Below are positions 36,952-51,254 of a stretch of DNA of 64,000 nt, one piece after another. The translations under genes were made by a program, and so were the position numbers. A model generated the notes under the pieces. That model had not been told where the DNA came from. It ran no database searches and saw only the letters and a list, made by a program, of their open reading frames with translations. The stretch lies in assembly GCA_020086605.1 (NCBI GenBank), contig JACBWW010000020.1, positions 10,312,424 through 10,376,423 on the forward strand, read 5' to 3'. Positions within the stretch are counted from its first letter, which is position 1; each line of letters opens with the position of its first letter. The DNA comes from Lanius collurio. Taxonomy: Eukaryota > Chordata > Aves > Passeriformes > Laniidae.

Positions 36952-39900
36952 ATTTTTATGGGTTTATACAACAGAGATTGATAAAAAGAATTCTATAAAC
37001 TGTGTAACTGCTTAGTGTGACTGGTTTCTCTAACATTACAGAATGTTAATGTCAATCACTGCAAAAAATTTGTAGGGTTACATCTTGGTTTCTATTCTCC
37101 TGGATTTGTCTTCTGTAGAGACATAAAACAGGCAAAGAGCCAGACTAAGCACATAATTAGAAATGTCATCACTCTTATGTTATTAGTCCCTGGTTTAGTG
37201 GATTTTGGAGAAGTCATTGAAGATTTAGCTGTGCTTGTCTCCAAGCTATTGCTTTAATGCAGGCTTGACTTCTGTTCTAGCAAAAGACCATTTGGGGAGC
37301 AGTGTGCTGCTGATACAGAGCTGTTTCTATCATGGAGATGTGGGGGAGGTGACCTGTAAAGTGAAGATGATGACTTTCAAAGTGGTTTGAAGAGATATTT
37401 TCTATCCCTTTCTCTGATCTTGAACAGCACATATTTTGAAAGGAAACATCCATGTATCAGTGGTTTAGTATTTCTATCTCCCAGTTTTCAAACAAATAAA
37501 CAGAGTTCACTTGTGAAACATACAGAAAAAACAAAAAAGACATGGTCCTACTTATCTTGATGAATATTGTGTTTACAGGACTTTCAGTTGATATTTTAAT
37601 ATGTTGTTTATTCCTAGAATTACGGTTAAATCAAAAGACTTATTTTCAATAATTAAAACCCATGTTTTTCACTATTTAATGCTTTGTCCAATACTAATCT
37701 AAAGGTGGTTTTTTTTGGTACCTTTGATGTAATTCAATAATTTTGTTTACTTTATAGAATTAATTATTATTCTGCAATATTGAATTGATATCGTGCATGA
37801 CAATTTTAGTATTAATTATAGAGAATGTAATTATAAATACTTAAATAAATATATTTAAATATATCAATCATGAATTTTGATAATTAATTACTTACATGAG
37901 AAAAGGAATAAAATATATTTTTTAAAAATTACTACCCTGGATTTTTTCCATTAGCTAAGAGATTAAGGTACTTTTGAGACTTAGCACTTCCACATGCATA
38001 TAAGGTAGTTTGCATTAATTTTAGTATAACCTTTCAATTCATGAGGTGGATAATTTAGAAGAAAAAAAATATGTCCATATTTATTAGATGTGTATTAGTT
38101 TTATACTTACATAGATACACTTATTTTGCTATTTCAAGCTTAATGTTTTAATCAAACATGCCTTTCATGCAAAATGTATTATTTTAAAGAAGATTACTCA
38201 AATGATGTGTAAACAATGAAGTTAAATGGTTCTCTGCACTAAAAAGAGGCATAAGAAATATCTCAGAATAGAGAGAGTAGGAACTTGAATGGATTTAGTA
38301 CGAGTGTTTTTGCAATTGTATTCAACATCAATTATACACTAATATTTTATAGGACTGAACTTTCAGATTATAAAATGTCACATGTAAAACGTGTTATGTC
38401 ACATTTTATAAAGAAACTTTACAAACACTGTATGTATGTAAATTTATATGCTAAGACAGACTCTGTTCAAAACAAGAGGCTTGTTTTTACTTGATTACCA
38501 TGACATGGTACTCCCTATTTAGGGTTTCTTTAAGTTGTGGGTTTTGTTTTGTTTTAAGAAGCATGATGTACCAGAGTACAGGGCTACAATTTTATGCATT
38601 GGTTGATCACTGCCGTGTTTCACTTGTTGCTGGTAGCACAGTCTTAGTGCAATACATTGAAATGATTTATTACCTTTCTAGAAGCAACAGAAAAGTATTG
38701 CTGTTTGATATTTCTGTGATGATTTACAATTTTTGAACATAACAATCTTCATTGAACTACCTAAGGGAAGACTCTGGCAAGTCACCTAATTCTGTAACAG
38801 TTTCCTTCACCTGCTGTGAAAGTGATCAGGGACCAAGCTCCTTGTGAAGCGTCTGTCTGCTGGCTTTTGGAAGTGATCGAAATTCCCTGTGATATGCTCA
38901 GGAGTATCCCATTCTTCTCCAGTAATCCCAGCAGGCAAAGTCCAGTAGAAGAGAGCAGCTAATACAGTATCTGTGATAAGGAGTTACAAATGTCAGCATA
39001 GTCTCTTCCGAGTTATCACTTTCCCAGAGGATGCCAGAGAGGTTAGTGTATTACTCATTGTAGTTTCAGTATTTATCCCTCATGAGGCCTTCTTGAGGAC
39101 AATCTTCATTATGTGTTCTGTGTAGTACCCTGCAGTGCAATATCAGTGTAGAATTTTATTTTGATACTATCTTGGTAGAAGAAAGGTAGAGGTTTTGCTT
39201 TCTTTTAAAGTAATCAATTATACATATAATTTGCTTCAATTTCTTTTTTTAAAAGTTGGCCTTGTACACTGGACTTTGACTTTTTTTTCTCTATGTATAA
39301 GAACTGTGGCATCAGTACAGTATTTTAAGGAAAAATACAGGTCACATTATTACATAAATATGCAGGTACACTGATAAAATACAATGTCTACTTCCTGCTT
39401 TTATCTCTAGGTAGTAGGCAAGTAGCTAATGCAGCTGTGGTTACTGCAGACATTTTTAAACCTTATTCCAGATTTTTTTTCCGAGCTTTTTATATTTTTG
39501 TGCCAAAAAAATATTTAACTAACATAATTTAATTCATAGGATCGTACATGTTCTTTGTCAGACCAGCTACCAAGCCTCTCTTATCCTTTAGAACAGAATG
39601 ACTGAGTTCAGTTTATGAATTGGGAATGATTCCTGGGCTGTGGTGTCTGTTGAACTGTGGATAAGCAGTCTTGGGGAGCAAGTGCTGGTTGGCATCAACC
39701 AAAACTGTACTAAAGGTCGTGTAGATAATTTAGTGCTATGGATATTCACTTATCAGAAAATGAGAACGTGCTATGACCCTGCACAATTTACTACTATAAA
39801 TAATACCTTATTGTCCTCTCTGAAAGCTTTTAGTTTATTGTACTAATGGACTTCTTTAAAAATAAAAAAGATACTTTTTGTATCACAACTACATGCCAAG

Positions 39901-40415
39901 ATGCTAATGTATAACTATATTTCCATATGGAAAATAATATGATGACTGAATATAGATCTACTTAAAAGATCAAGTAGACTTTTAAGTGACTGCATTCACA
40001 CACTTTTTTTTCATGCATTATATTTTTTGCATGCACTTAGAAAGATGACTCATAAACATCAGGCTTGGGATTTTATGCAAAGTATTACTTGTAGGATCAT
40101 TGTTTTTAATTTCAGATCTCAGCTTAAAGGAAAAATAAAAATAAGAACAAAAAAACAAAGTAAAGCAAAAGAATACCCATAATAATATATGGTAGGTATG
40201 ATTATTCTTAACTCTTTAACTTGTTTTTTTGACCCTCTTTTAAAAGCTTAAAGAAGATTGGTTTTTGTTTTGAGGTTTTTTTTTTTTTTTTTTTTTTTGG
40301 TAAATCTTTCTAATATAAATATCAGCATTGCTACTCTGATTATGGTACTCTACAGAATCAGGGTTCTTTTGCTTTTTCCAATATATGACTATTAAATAAA
40401 ATCTCATGGGAAAAA
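36952..40415 (+). other. PCDH7: PCDH7 intron 1, AT-rich, no exon seen
   Basis: Unique AT-rich sequence with one long poly-T tract at 40274-40298. No gene or element is supported. Confidence 0.6.
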
Positions 40416-40601
40416 TAATGCCCACAGCAGTTTCAACTAACCACTTGGAACTGTTTTTCGTAAGAATATTACCAATGGAACTATGAACTCTAATTCTCAT
40501 TTCAGCTTAGGTATAAAAGCACACTAGAAAAAAAAATATTCTGAATTTTCATTTATATAACTGAAAAACTGAAAGTGGAATATATAGAATAAGGGGGGGA
40601 A
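40416..40601. repeat. Direct repeat, left copy, flanking the solo LTR
   Basis: Begins TAATGCCCACAGCAG and contains CTAACCACTTGGA, ATATTACCAATGGAACTA and CAGCTTAGGTATAAAAGCAC. It recurs right after the LTR (41107-41263) with about a dozen substitutions and two small indels. The two copies are therefore an old duplication of ordinary intronic sequence. Confidence 0.9.
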
Positions 40602-41106
40602 TGTCCCGAGATGACGTTATGAAGCCGCTTTATTCCTTAATTGCCCTCTTAACGCCCAAGGCCACGGGAGCGAGTGCGGGGCAGTTTAAGGGCAGGGCCA
40701 AGCTGCTCCGGGGTCTGGGCAGGGCCCGGGAGGGAGTGTGCTGGTAGCGCTGTGCTGCTTTTTGGGTTTCCTTTGTGTTCCAGATAGCTGGGAAAAGCTT
40801 CTGTTGGTTTTTCTTGTTGCTCTTTCTTCCCTTTCCTTCCCCTTGCCTCACTGCTTCCCTTCCCTCCTCGCCAGTCCAGGGAGCCTGTGGGGTGTCCCTG
40901 GCTGGTCCGAGCCCGGGGACACCCTCTCTGGGAATTTGTTGTATTTTGAGGGGTTTTTTTATCCTATTCTAGCCTATTTTGTTCATGTGTTAATAAACAG
41001 TTTGGTTTCTTTTTCCTGCTTTCACTTCTTGTGACCCACTTGACTTATTGCTGGAGGAAGGGAGGAGGCCCTTTCCTCCTGAAGTTTTGTCTCCAAAACT
41101 GAGACA
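40602..41106 (+). mobile_element. Solo LTR of an endogenous retrovirus, CpG-rich
   Basis: A 505-bp block beginning TGTCCCGAG and ending GAGACA, with the TG..CA ends of retroviral LTRs and a polyadenylation signal AATAAA at 40992-40997 followed by T/G-rich sequence. Its GC and CpG content is far above the AT-rich intron; many intact CpGs suggest a fairly recent insertion. There are no internal viral genes. Unusually, no target-site duplication is seen; instead the element sits between two copies of a flanking direct repeat. Open frames of up to 98 codons inside it are not genes. The family is not identified. Confidence 0.75.
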
Positions 41107-41263
41107 TTATGCCCACAGCATTTCCTACTAACCACTTGGAGCTGTTTTTCATAGGAATATTACCAATGGAACTACAAACTCTAATTCTCATTTCAGCTTA
41201 GGTATAAAAGCACACTAGAAAAAAATATTCTAAATTTACATTTATATAACTGAAAGTAGAATA
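41107..41263. repeat. Direct repeat, right copy, flanking the solo LTR
   Basis: Begins TTATGCCCACAGCAT immediately after the LTR end and runs to GAAAGTAGAATA. It is about 93% identical to 40416-40601 over the aligned part. It is followed at 41264 by TGTCCCGTGATAC, which resembles the first bases of the LTR itself. Confidence 0.9.
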
Positions 41264-41276
41264 TGTCCCGTGATAC
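41264..41276 (+). mobile_element. Possible remnant of a second LTR start
   Basis: TGTCCCGTGATAC is close to the LTR start TGTCCCGAGATGAC and sits at the equivalent position after the repeat. It is only about 13 bp, so chance similarity is possible. Confidence 0.35.
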
Positions 41277-44200
41277 TTTTACATCTATTCCTGCAAAGTG
41301 GCAATTGAATCATTCTCTCAACACTAAAAATGAAATCCCTACAGCTGTGTAGGAGCTTAAATTCCTGTGATTGGGAAATATGTTATCTCAGGATGGCCAT
41401 GGGTACCACAAAATGCTGAGAGCAGTCCCTGAATAGAGTAAAAGTAGTTATCAGCAGGCGTCGGTGGTATTGAGTGAACCTCAAGAAATTCTTACAATGT
41501 AATGTTCTGACAGGTCTTGTTCAGTTCTTGAGGCACAATTGGACTTTCCCATTGCAGTAAGCTAATAAAAATGCATTAGGGTTAATACAGATATAAAAGC
41601 TCAGAAATGGCTAATATCAGTAGAAAAAATAAAGTACAACTGCTAATATCAGTCTGCTGCATGCTTAAATACCAAAGGAAAGAAGTACTAAATCATTTTT
41701 TAAGAAAAAAAAAGCACTTAAATATAATTCTTTCACACCCAGATAATTCCTAGGTGGCTGGAGGGGTAGTGCTCAAATTAGATGGAAAAAATTCTGCCCA
41801 AATATGAGAATTTTCAGAAGCCAAAATACATTGAGAAATAGATTCTGGGAATAAAAGTGTTATTTCAACCTCGCAATGGATAAAACTCACAAGAGCAGTA
41901 CACTAAATGTGGATAGTTCTAGCTACATAAAGCAGTGCAGTGAGACTACTGTGCTATGCCATTGCAAACCCCGTGATGCTCAAATTCAAATACTTCTGGT
42001 TTCAATCAATCTTTATTATCCACTTATGTGCTTGGGATTGATGAAAGCAGTTGGCAATGCTTGAAAAACAGGTATCAGGTGTGTGTGAGCTACTAGCCCT
42101 TTACATGGTTCATTAGAATATATCCTGAAATCCCTTTTGCCTTATACAGGACGGGCTGTTGTACACTTACAAGTCATCCATCAAATATCTGGGAAATTGA
42201 CTGTAACATGGCAACTGCAGCAGTGATAGAAGATTTTTTTTTTAAATGGGAAAATATGTTTTATTTTAAATTGCTTAAAATCTAAGAGGTTTCCTTTTTG
42301 TGAGAGTTATTCATGGAGCATTATATTACAAGCTTTTGACGGGAAAGAGATTGTCATGTAATGTAAGAACCTTTAGTCTGACAAAAAATCTTGACAAAAT
42401 CAGAGTATTTTTTGACTGAAAAAAAAATTAAATGACATGATAATATCCTCCTGGAAATTATATTAGATTTTTGAAGAAAAGTATTGCACACTGATATTAC
42501 AAGGAACAAGTTTTACACACTGATAAATTTTCAGTAATGCTAGAGTTCTTATGAGGTTTTCAGCTTCAGCATTCATTGATTTTTGTTTAGTTATAGCAAG
42601 TTACTATAAATGGCTGTTCTTGCAAGTTGACCCCAGTCAGCAGCCAAGCACCCACATAGCTGCTTGCTCACTCTCCTCTCCCATGGAGGGGAAAAAAATA
42701 AAAAGAATATGAGAAGTCTTGCAGGTTGAGAGAAAGGCAGTTTTGTAGGTGAAGTGAAAGCTGTGCATACAAGCAAAGAGAAATAAGGAATTCATTTACT
42801 ACTCTCCATTGGCAGACAGGTGTTCAGCAACTTCCTCAAAAGCACATCTTCATCACAAGTAGTGGTTTATTGGGAAAACAAATAACCCTAAACTTCCCCC
42901 TCTTCTTTCCCTGATCTTTTCTTGCTGAGCATGGCATCATACGACATGGGATATCACTACTGGTCAAGTTGGTCCATTTTTTTAGCTGTGTTTCCTTCCA
43001 GTTTCTTGCTCACCCATGGCTCACTTGCTGGCAGAGTGGGGAAAAGAGAAAGCCTCAATTCTATGCAAGCTCTGTTCACAGAGACAAAAGATGGGTGTGC
43101 TATCAACATCATTTCAGTCACAAATCTTAAACATAGTACCATATGTGCTGCTCTGAAGAAAAGTAAGTCGGTCTCAGCCAGATGCCATATAGCCATCTAA
43201 TTATTTAATTACCTTATATTTTAAGATTGCTTCTAAAGATTTAGGGAAGCTATTATTTCCTGTCATCTTTTCTTCAAGTTATTAAGTCTTAATGATAAGT
43301 TTATCATAATACTAATAAAAATTCAGCTTTTTGAAGCAGTAAAATAATTGGCTCAAATTCATTGTTTTGGCATGTGTCATGAGGCAGCACAGAGGATTAG
43401 ACATGGTGATTCTGTCTCAGAAATAATGTAGTTGAATAGTGAAACCACTGGAAGTCTTAACATTGACCAAAAGTCACCTGGAAAAGCACCTATTTATAAG
43501 ATCTCATGAAATCATGATAGATTGTTCATAATTGCATATAACTACTCATAGCAGAAAAGAGATTTATCAAACTGCTTTTATTTGGATTGATTTGAGGTGT
43601 ATTTTTTCACATTTCTTTAGTGCTAGTAGCTGCTATGTTATGCTGAATAATACCTGTAAATAGTTATTTCTGAAGTTACATCAAATGTCAAATTGTATCA
43701 AACATAGTGATAGAATCTTTTATAACAGAGTTCCTGAAGGCTTCTGTATAACCTACAGTTGGACAGAGAAATATGTTACAATCATACAGAATAATGATAA
43801 AGAAAATCTAAAAGCATGATATATGTGCACTGGTCTGGATAGGCAACATGATGATATCTTAATATGTCATAATGCTGTCCACAATCTTAGATGAAGCTAA
43901 CTGCATAAGACAGCATGATATGTTGTAAAATATGTCAATATTTGATCTAGTAGGAAAGAAACAATTTATTTACCTCAGTTGTTCCCTATTTTAGCCCCTG
44001 AGCATTAAAGAATGAGCCTTGGAAATCATTTGGGAAACATAAGCTGATTATCATAGTTTGTCATTATTAACAGAGGCTTTGATTTCTGAACTTTAAAAAT
44101 AAACTGCCTTTAGGACACATTTAGACAAGCAATTCCACTTTAACTCAAACACTTTCTAAACAGATATTTATGTTTAGTTTATTGGGGTTTTTTTTTGGCT

Positions 44201-47200
44201 GGTTGGTTGGTTTTTGCTTATTTGTTTTGTTTTTTTTTCTAAAGGAAACCATTTTGACAGAACTGAGTTATGAAGTGCACATATGGTTTTTCTGTCAGAT
44301 GTGAGGTGCTTCTTACCTCCAACAGGAAAGAATAGGGAGAAGCAGCTGTTAAAAACAGGGGGCAATAACCTCCTGGCCCAGAACAGCATGCTTAATTGTC
44401 ATGCCATGGTAGGGATTTCAAAGTGCACATAAATGTAGAACTGATGTTCTGAGAAAAAAGGAAAGGAAAGAAGGGATTGGATTTTAACTGGGTACCATGC
44501 TAAATGTTCTTTTTTTATATCTATTTCTGAGATATTTGAAACTGTTGAGATAGATTGCTGTATAGATGACTGCCTGTTTTTGGAAGCTTATCCATGTTTC
44601 TTTTGAGTCCTCTAATTATAAAAGTAATAATTTAGTTATGCTTCTTGGAGGAGGGATGTGAAAGAACTACTTTTTTTTTCACGTGTTCCTAAATGGCATG
44701 TTAGGAATATGGGATGAATTTGTGGAATAGATTTCCAAACAAAATAACTGGCTGAAGATCACAGCAGCAAATCACAGGACTGAGAGAGTAAATGGAGATC
44801 TATATTGAAAGGGTAGTAAACACAAAATACATAGTTGGACTGTTTTCCCTCAGGCTATAACTATTGCCCAGGAGAGGTTTGTCTATTAAACCAATAACTT
44901 TACGAAACTCACAAATGAGAAATCATAAAAATCCATTTTGTTTATGTTTACACTACCTAAAAAGAACAAGGGGAAAAGGCCAATGGAATATATATTAAGC
45001 ACATGCTGAATGGTATCTCTTAACGTTTGATTTCCCTCATAAATATTTCTTCATTAAGTGTTTTAGCTCTAAATTTTCATTAATTTAATATAAGGTAATG
45101 GATGCTTCTTTAAATACTTTTTCTACTTTGCTTTGACCACAAACTTAGAAACTCAGAATGAGCAGGAGAGGCAAAGGAAACTTTGATGCTACCTAACATA
45201 TTATTTTTTTAGACACTTTTGTCCAAGGGTACAAAACTTGCGGAAGCGTTAGTGGTGTAGACATCTTTCACCTGAATTCTTCAAAACATTTAAAAAGGAG
45301 TATTCACTGGATATCTAGGCAGCGTGTACTAGAATTTATAACTGTATTTTTTTTCTAAAAGCTTTGCTACTGCTGTTGTTGTGCTTCTTTGTGCTGTTTA
45401 AGAGTACTTCACCTCTGTCCCTAAGCTGCTCAAGCCTTCTTAACACCTGGAGGTCATTTCTGTTATTTTTAAAAAATATTCTTTAAGTGCTTAAAAACAA
45501 ACAAAAATGTATAAAGAGAGAAAGAAATGTGAGAAATAGGAAGCATTCAACAGACAGGAGACAAAAAGGGGGAGTCAGTGAATGGGTATGAAGGCAATAA
45601 ATGCTTAAATCAGCATATTGAAATGGTAATGCAGAAGCCAGGATGAAGCAGTTTCATTTTTACCTCTCCATTGTGTGCACAGAAAAAAGTTCTTCATTTT
45701 CCTTTTACAAAAATTTGGAGAATCTTATTAGCGTTTTGTTATGTTTTGATAAGTTTGCATCAAGAAAGACAGATTATGTTTCACAGGCTTCTAATTGTTG
45801 TTGTCCTCTGGGTTCTTTCTGGCCTGTCAGTATATCTGAGACCAGATGCCGATGCAGTCAGAAAAATTCTAGTGCTGAGCAGGGCTTTTTATTATAACTG
45901 AAATCTTATCAGTTCTGAATAGAAAATGAATTTCTCACTGTCCTATGTACTACCATTCCTTTTTCTGCATTCCCAGTGTTTGACTCTTTGCTACGCATCT
46001 CGACTTAATTTTCAATGTCATTCTGCTCTATTTTTTGATCCATTGTAACAACTCCTGTATGTGAGGCAGTATAAAATGTAATTTGTTATGTATTTGTGAT
46101 TTTTTGTCCTTTTTTCAGTGCTATAGTTCTACTACAGAGTTAGTCTGTGGTTTTCTCAAGGTCTTTTGAATTTGAATCTTGCTTCCTTCCTGGTGCTCAC
46201 AGCCTATTTTGGGTCATCCACAGTTTCCACAAGAGTATACCATTGTTCAAGATTAAAGAAATATTAAGCCAAAGCCAAAAAATATTCCTATGGTATCTCA
46301 TTTGCAGTTTTGCCTTTTCCTGCCAACAAAATGTGGTTAGCTACCAAATGACTTTTTTTCCAGCTAACTGAATATCAGCGCCATGGAGAACAGTAATACT
46401 GTGGTCATTTCATCTGGGCAAGTTAATATCGAATCTCTAGTCTATATTCCCTTTTAGTCACTTAAGAGTCTTTCAATTCTGGCTTTAGATCAGATGGTCT
46501 TTGAATAAAGTAATGTGCATTACAAAGAATGACCATTAACCAAAATAAATTAAGTTAGTACAATTCCTAGAAAATCAAGATCAAAACACCTCCTAAAAAA
46601 AAGAATGAGAGAGTTTTGTATTTTTTGTATTTCATTTATAGTGAAGTGAAAATCTGAGTCTTCTTTGAAAAATATGTGTGTATTAAATTTAAAAGAGTAT
46701 GGTTTAAAAGCACACTAAATTCCAGACACAGAGACAATTATTAGATACTGAATACATTACTTATATTGTAGTTGTACCCTAAATGGGGATGTAGCAATAT
46801 AGCCAGTTCATCTAGGTAGTAATGGCAGTATGGAATTCACAATGAACTGCAAAAAAAAACCCCATAAAAATATGAGTTTGGTGTTTCTGTAGTTGCACAC
46901 AACCATGCATTGCTACTCAGTTGGTTAACACTGTAACTAAGCTGGTTCTATTACCTACACAATCCAATCTCACTGGGCCCTGCAGCGTAAGCCTACCCAT
47001 AAATCACAGAGAGAACTATGGAACTGCTGCCAAGCTTGGCAGTCACAGAGACATTGGCCTGATCCTACAGACCAAAATACTTGCTACTGTTATAAAGTCT
47101 ATTTTTATTGATTAGTAGTTCAGTCATAGGCTTTCCCGCTGCTTCAAAATATTATTTTATTTGTTTATTTGTATGAGTTAATTTGAGTTCTTCTAATGTT

Positions 47201-50200
47201 GAAATACTAACTCTGTAGATAATAGCTGATACTGCAGGCATTAATCCAGTGGTCTGGACTTGCTAATTAAATCCATCTGCATTGCTGCTCTTCTAAAGTT
47301 AGGAAAGCAAGAGTGAAGTAAATCAGCTGTAGCAATTCTGGTTTCTTCTTGCCGTGGAGGTAGGCACGTCATTGCAATTATCCTGGTTAATGCAAAGGCT
47401 TCCTTTCAAGTTTGACTTCTTGTAATGGAAGCTACAAATAATGGATTTATTTGTTCATGGGTTATGCTCATGAGTCTCATGACTCTGTTGTAATTCCTAG
47501 AGAAGAAACTATATTTTATTTATTATTTTTTCCTCTCCTTCCCTTCAGAAAATTTTCACTGTTTTCAGAGAGAGATCTTAATGCATTTACAATTTGTTCA
47601 GTTCTTAGCTGATAGAGAAAAGGGGAATAAGAATGAGTTTGGCTGTTTGGTTTCCGCATCATTTTTTGCTTTTCCATTTATTCCATTGTCAGCCTTTATT
47701 ATTCTTTACAACTCCTTTGAGCAGGAAGTGGCAGAAGGAGAAAAATCTGGCTGAGAAGACTTTAACAAACATGTTCATAGAAAGAAAAGGGAAAGTAATA
47801 TCTGTTTCAAGAGAGATGAGAATTATGCTGTGGTGATACCTCAGTCTTGAAGGTACATACATATGTAATCAGAATATCAGTATATAGCTCCTATGCTTCA
47901 GCTGAACCCTTTGCCAAAATGAGGTCTTAATTCATGTGGGCCTGTGTTTTAAAAGTAGTTTTCAAAATAGAATTTTTTTTTTTTTTCAAAATGACATTAA
48001 CCTTTGAAAAAAGGTGACTTTCTTTGATGTATAAGTTCAACAATAGAAAAATGTTTCATTTTTATATTTGATTTTTAAGTTTCATGATTAAAATGTGATT
48101 TGAAAAGCAGCTTTCCAAAATGCTGCATAGATGTGTGCCTGTACTTTTTTGTTATTCCTTTGAGTAAATGCAACTGTGCTTCTATATTTTGTATTTCATG
48201 ATCTACTGAAATAACGTGTGTGAGATTTGTTCGAAGAAGTATGAAAATTGCTCTCTTTGTTTCATTAAGAAGGAAATACCCAAAGATTTCCTCATATTTT
48301 TCACAAGGATAATTTTCACTTACTTTTTCCACCTTATTTCTCATATTTATGTGAGTCTATAGACTAATTACCTCTATTTTTATTCCATTTGTCAAAATAA
48401 TCCCTTTGTTACTTTTATTAAAGTGTAATATTTGTAGATGAATGAAAGCAGTTCAAATAAAATACCAACAGCCAGAAAGAGTTCAAGGACTAGAAGAAAA
48501 GTTATTTTGAAGAAAAAAGTTATTTGTCATACCAGTAAAATTTACTTATTCCTGTTTTTTTTTCATTTGAGCATAAAGTAAATTCAGAGTAAAAGTGAGA
48601 TAATTGAGGAAGTAGAATTAAAGTTAAAATTAAAAAATTACTAGTCAGGAAAAATAGTTTATAAAATAAAGTTTCATTATGCTAGACCATTAAAAGCTTG
48701 TTTCTCAGGCAAATGAATAAAGACAATTCTCACTAGAATCAGTGAAGAGCAATGGGTGATTAGTGCCTCTAAAGATAAATCCTGTAGGCTAGACCAGCCC
48801 CATGTTAAATATTAGGATGAGAGAATTGGAAAAGAAAAAATATTCAGAGTTGGAGGAAGAAATGTTTACTCCAGAGGGCTGTACCAGTCAGCTGCTGTGT
48901 ATCCCAACCACATATGATTTTATTGCAGGGAATCTCACAGTGAATATTTTCTGTATAATATATTTTATTTTAAAACATTTTTTTTCAAAGATTTTGGAGC
49001 ACCACCTGAAATAGGGATTAGATTTTAAATTATTTTCCATATGGAACTGTGACTACTTTAAATTTTCAGGCTGAGGATGTAAAAATTGCTTCTTTTCGTT
49101 AGTTGAAGAAGCAGTTCAGTATGCTAGAACTGTTCCTTAGGGAGGAAAAAGAAGAAAGTGCAGACTCCTGGCTGGAGCCCAGCTGCCTGTTAGAGTTCCA
49201 GAGCATGTCCTGATTCACTTCTATTTGTTCTCCTCTCACTTGTTCATTCATATCCTTTCCACTGAATCATCAAACAAGAAACTGTGAAATCTTTGGGTCA
49301 GTGGATTTTGGTATACTCTCAGATCTCTAGGCATACTGTGATTGAACGTAGTTGACAGGGGTTTTAATACCATGTTTCCTTAGAGTTGTGATTTTTTTTT
49401 TTTTTTCCTAATATGGGCAGTAGTAGGTGGCAGACTTTTTGTGTCTAGAAACACTGAACTGAAATATTATCACTGATTTTATCAACAGTATTTCCAAAAT
49501 ACTAACACTATAAAAGAAAGGATAAATAAATACTCCTACATACATTTCATAATGTATTTATAAGCAAGTTTTACAAAACAAATACTTTTTAAATCTATTT
49601 TGTAAACTAAATTCTGCTCCATTACTGCATGAAAGGAGTAGATCAATTTTTGTACTGCAAACTTGTTTGTTTCTTGTTTGTCTGTGACAGTAGTCCACAT
49701 GATTTGGTCTGTTGCTGGTTGTGGTATAATGAGGCATGGACCTGTAGAACTCTGTATTCTGTCTGAATCTAAAAAAGAATTCCTTGGCATTATGAAAAAA
49801 ATCTTGAATTTAGCATCTGAATACATGTTTGAACAAGAAAGTACTAAAGGTTTGATCAAAATAAAAAAGTAGACCTTTCTCAATTTTCTGGTTACTGATG
49901 AAATAAATGTGTAAATGTATAGATAATAGTAAGGAAAGAGTAGACTATTAAGATAGAAAGGAAGTCAGGTGAAGAAAGTCTGGATGGCTGGTATTTTGAA
50001 CCTTAGCTCTAACAGGTTTCCAAAGTCTGGTCATGTTTTCTTGAATTGTCATTCTGTTGGACTCCAGAAAATTTAGAACTGGCTAAGTACATGTGGGTAT
50101 AAGGGAGAGTAAAATAGTGTAATACTGCTACTGCTTCCTGAAAGCACATTACATTTACAGTCACTTCATGCCCACTCCACCTCAGAAGTCTGATTCATGG

Positions 50201-51254
50201 GTATGAATGTCTAACTTTGTGACACTTACCACCTCTGTCTATCTATCACTTTGTTGCTCCTGAGCAGAGTAATTGCTCATGCAGCAGTTATTGGGTCAGT
50301 GCAAGTGGAAGCCCAAATATTAAAGAATCAGTGCTCTTTGGCCTCACTATACCAGGTTGTAAACTGCAGCTATTACCTGCTGCCTCATAAACAGTTTTGC
50401 TTTTTCTGGTGTGGGCATAGATATCTGTGAGGAGGCAGAAAGGTGGAGACCTGAAGCAGACATCACTGCTACCTGTCTCCAGGAAAGCTGCTCTTATTTT
50501 TCCAGTTTAAGCTCTCAGTTCAAACCCACATCCAACTGGAAAACTTTGCTTGCTCTTTAGATTTGCCAGTTGTTTTTAAGAGAATGTATTCACCACACAC
50601 ATATATGCACAGAGAAAGTGTGAAAGAATGTAGAAAGTAACAAGTTTGCTGCAATAGAACAGACTTTTCTGTTCATCCCTGTGGTAGGTACTTAGTGCCA
50701 GTGCAGGGAATCACCTTTCCTCTCCTCTTCTGCGTCAGTTTATCTCCCATGTACTTGTGTAAGGTGTTTGAACCTTGATTGTGTGCCCCAGCCAAACCAT
50801 CTTTAGTCATTCTTACCAGTGCCCTCAGAGTGAGACCAGGCTGGAATTACCCTCACCAGCTTCACCTGGCCCTCCACCTTCAGCTGCAGCAGATCGGCTC
50901 CTGGAGGGTTTTTAAGCCCAGTCAGAAGAGGAAGAGAGAGGTAGGATTGGCTTGTGTCTGCTTCCCATCACTAGATGGGTTTCATTGCTGCCATCATCTG
51001 GGCTCTGCTTGCCTGGATCTGGAGCCCCACCTGTTAGAGCCCACAGGAATTCATCAGGGACTGAAAGGTAAACTGTGCTAAACTGGGGAAAGAAGAAGCT
51101 GAAAAATAGAATGCTTTGACAGCAGGGACTAGATAAAAAGGGCTCTGCCACGCTGGATTGAAATCAGTCATGTTTTCTGAAAAGTGTGTGCCGGGCTTTT
51201 GGAGAAAGTAGAGGGTCTAATCAAGCAACGTGTTATCTCATGCAGAGCAGTTGC
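41277..51254 (+). other. PCDH7: PCDH7 intron 1, AT-rich, no exon seen
   Basis: About 10 kb of unique AT-rich sequence. A T/G tract lies at 44182-44239. Opposed open frames at 49536-49883 (minus) and 49663-49872 (plus) overlap and resemble no protein I know. Around 47240-47400 there is a cluster of homeodomain-like and E-box motifs that could be a regulatory element. Confidence 0.55.
44182..44239. repeat. T/G-rich tract
   Basis: T runs separated by GG, with (GGTT)n in the middle. Low complexity. Confidence 0.8.

Noticed and set aside
40738..41034. 98-codon frame on the plus strand
   Set aside because: It lies wholly inside the solo LTR and is Leu/Phe/Ser-rich translation of LTR sequence.
49536..49883. 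Overlapping plus and minus frames (69 and 115 codons)
   Set aside because: Both strands are open over the same bases. Neither looks like a known protein, and no retrocopy signs were found.
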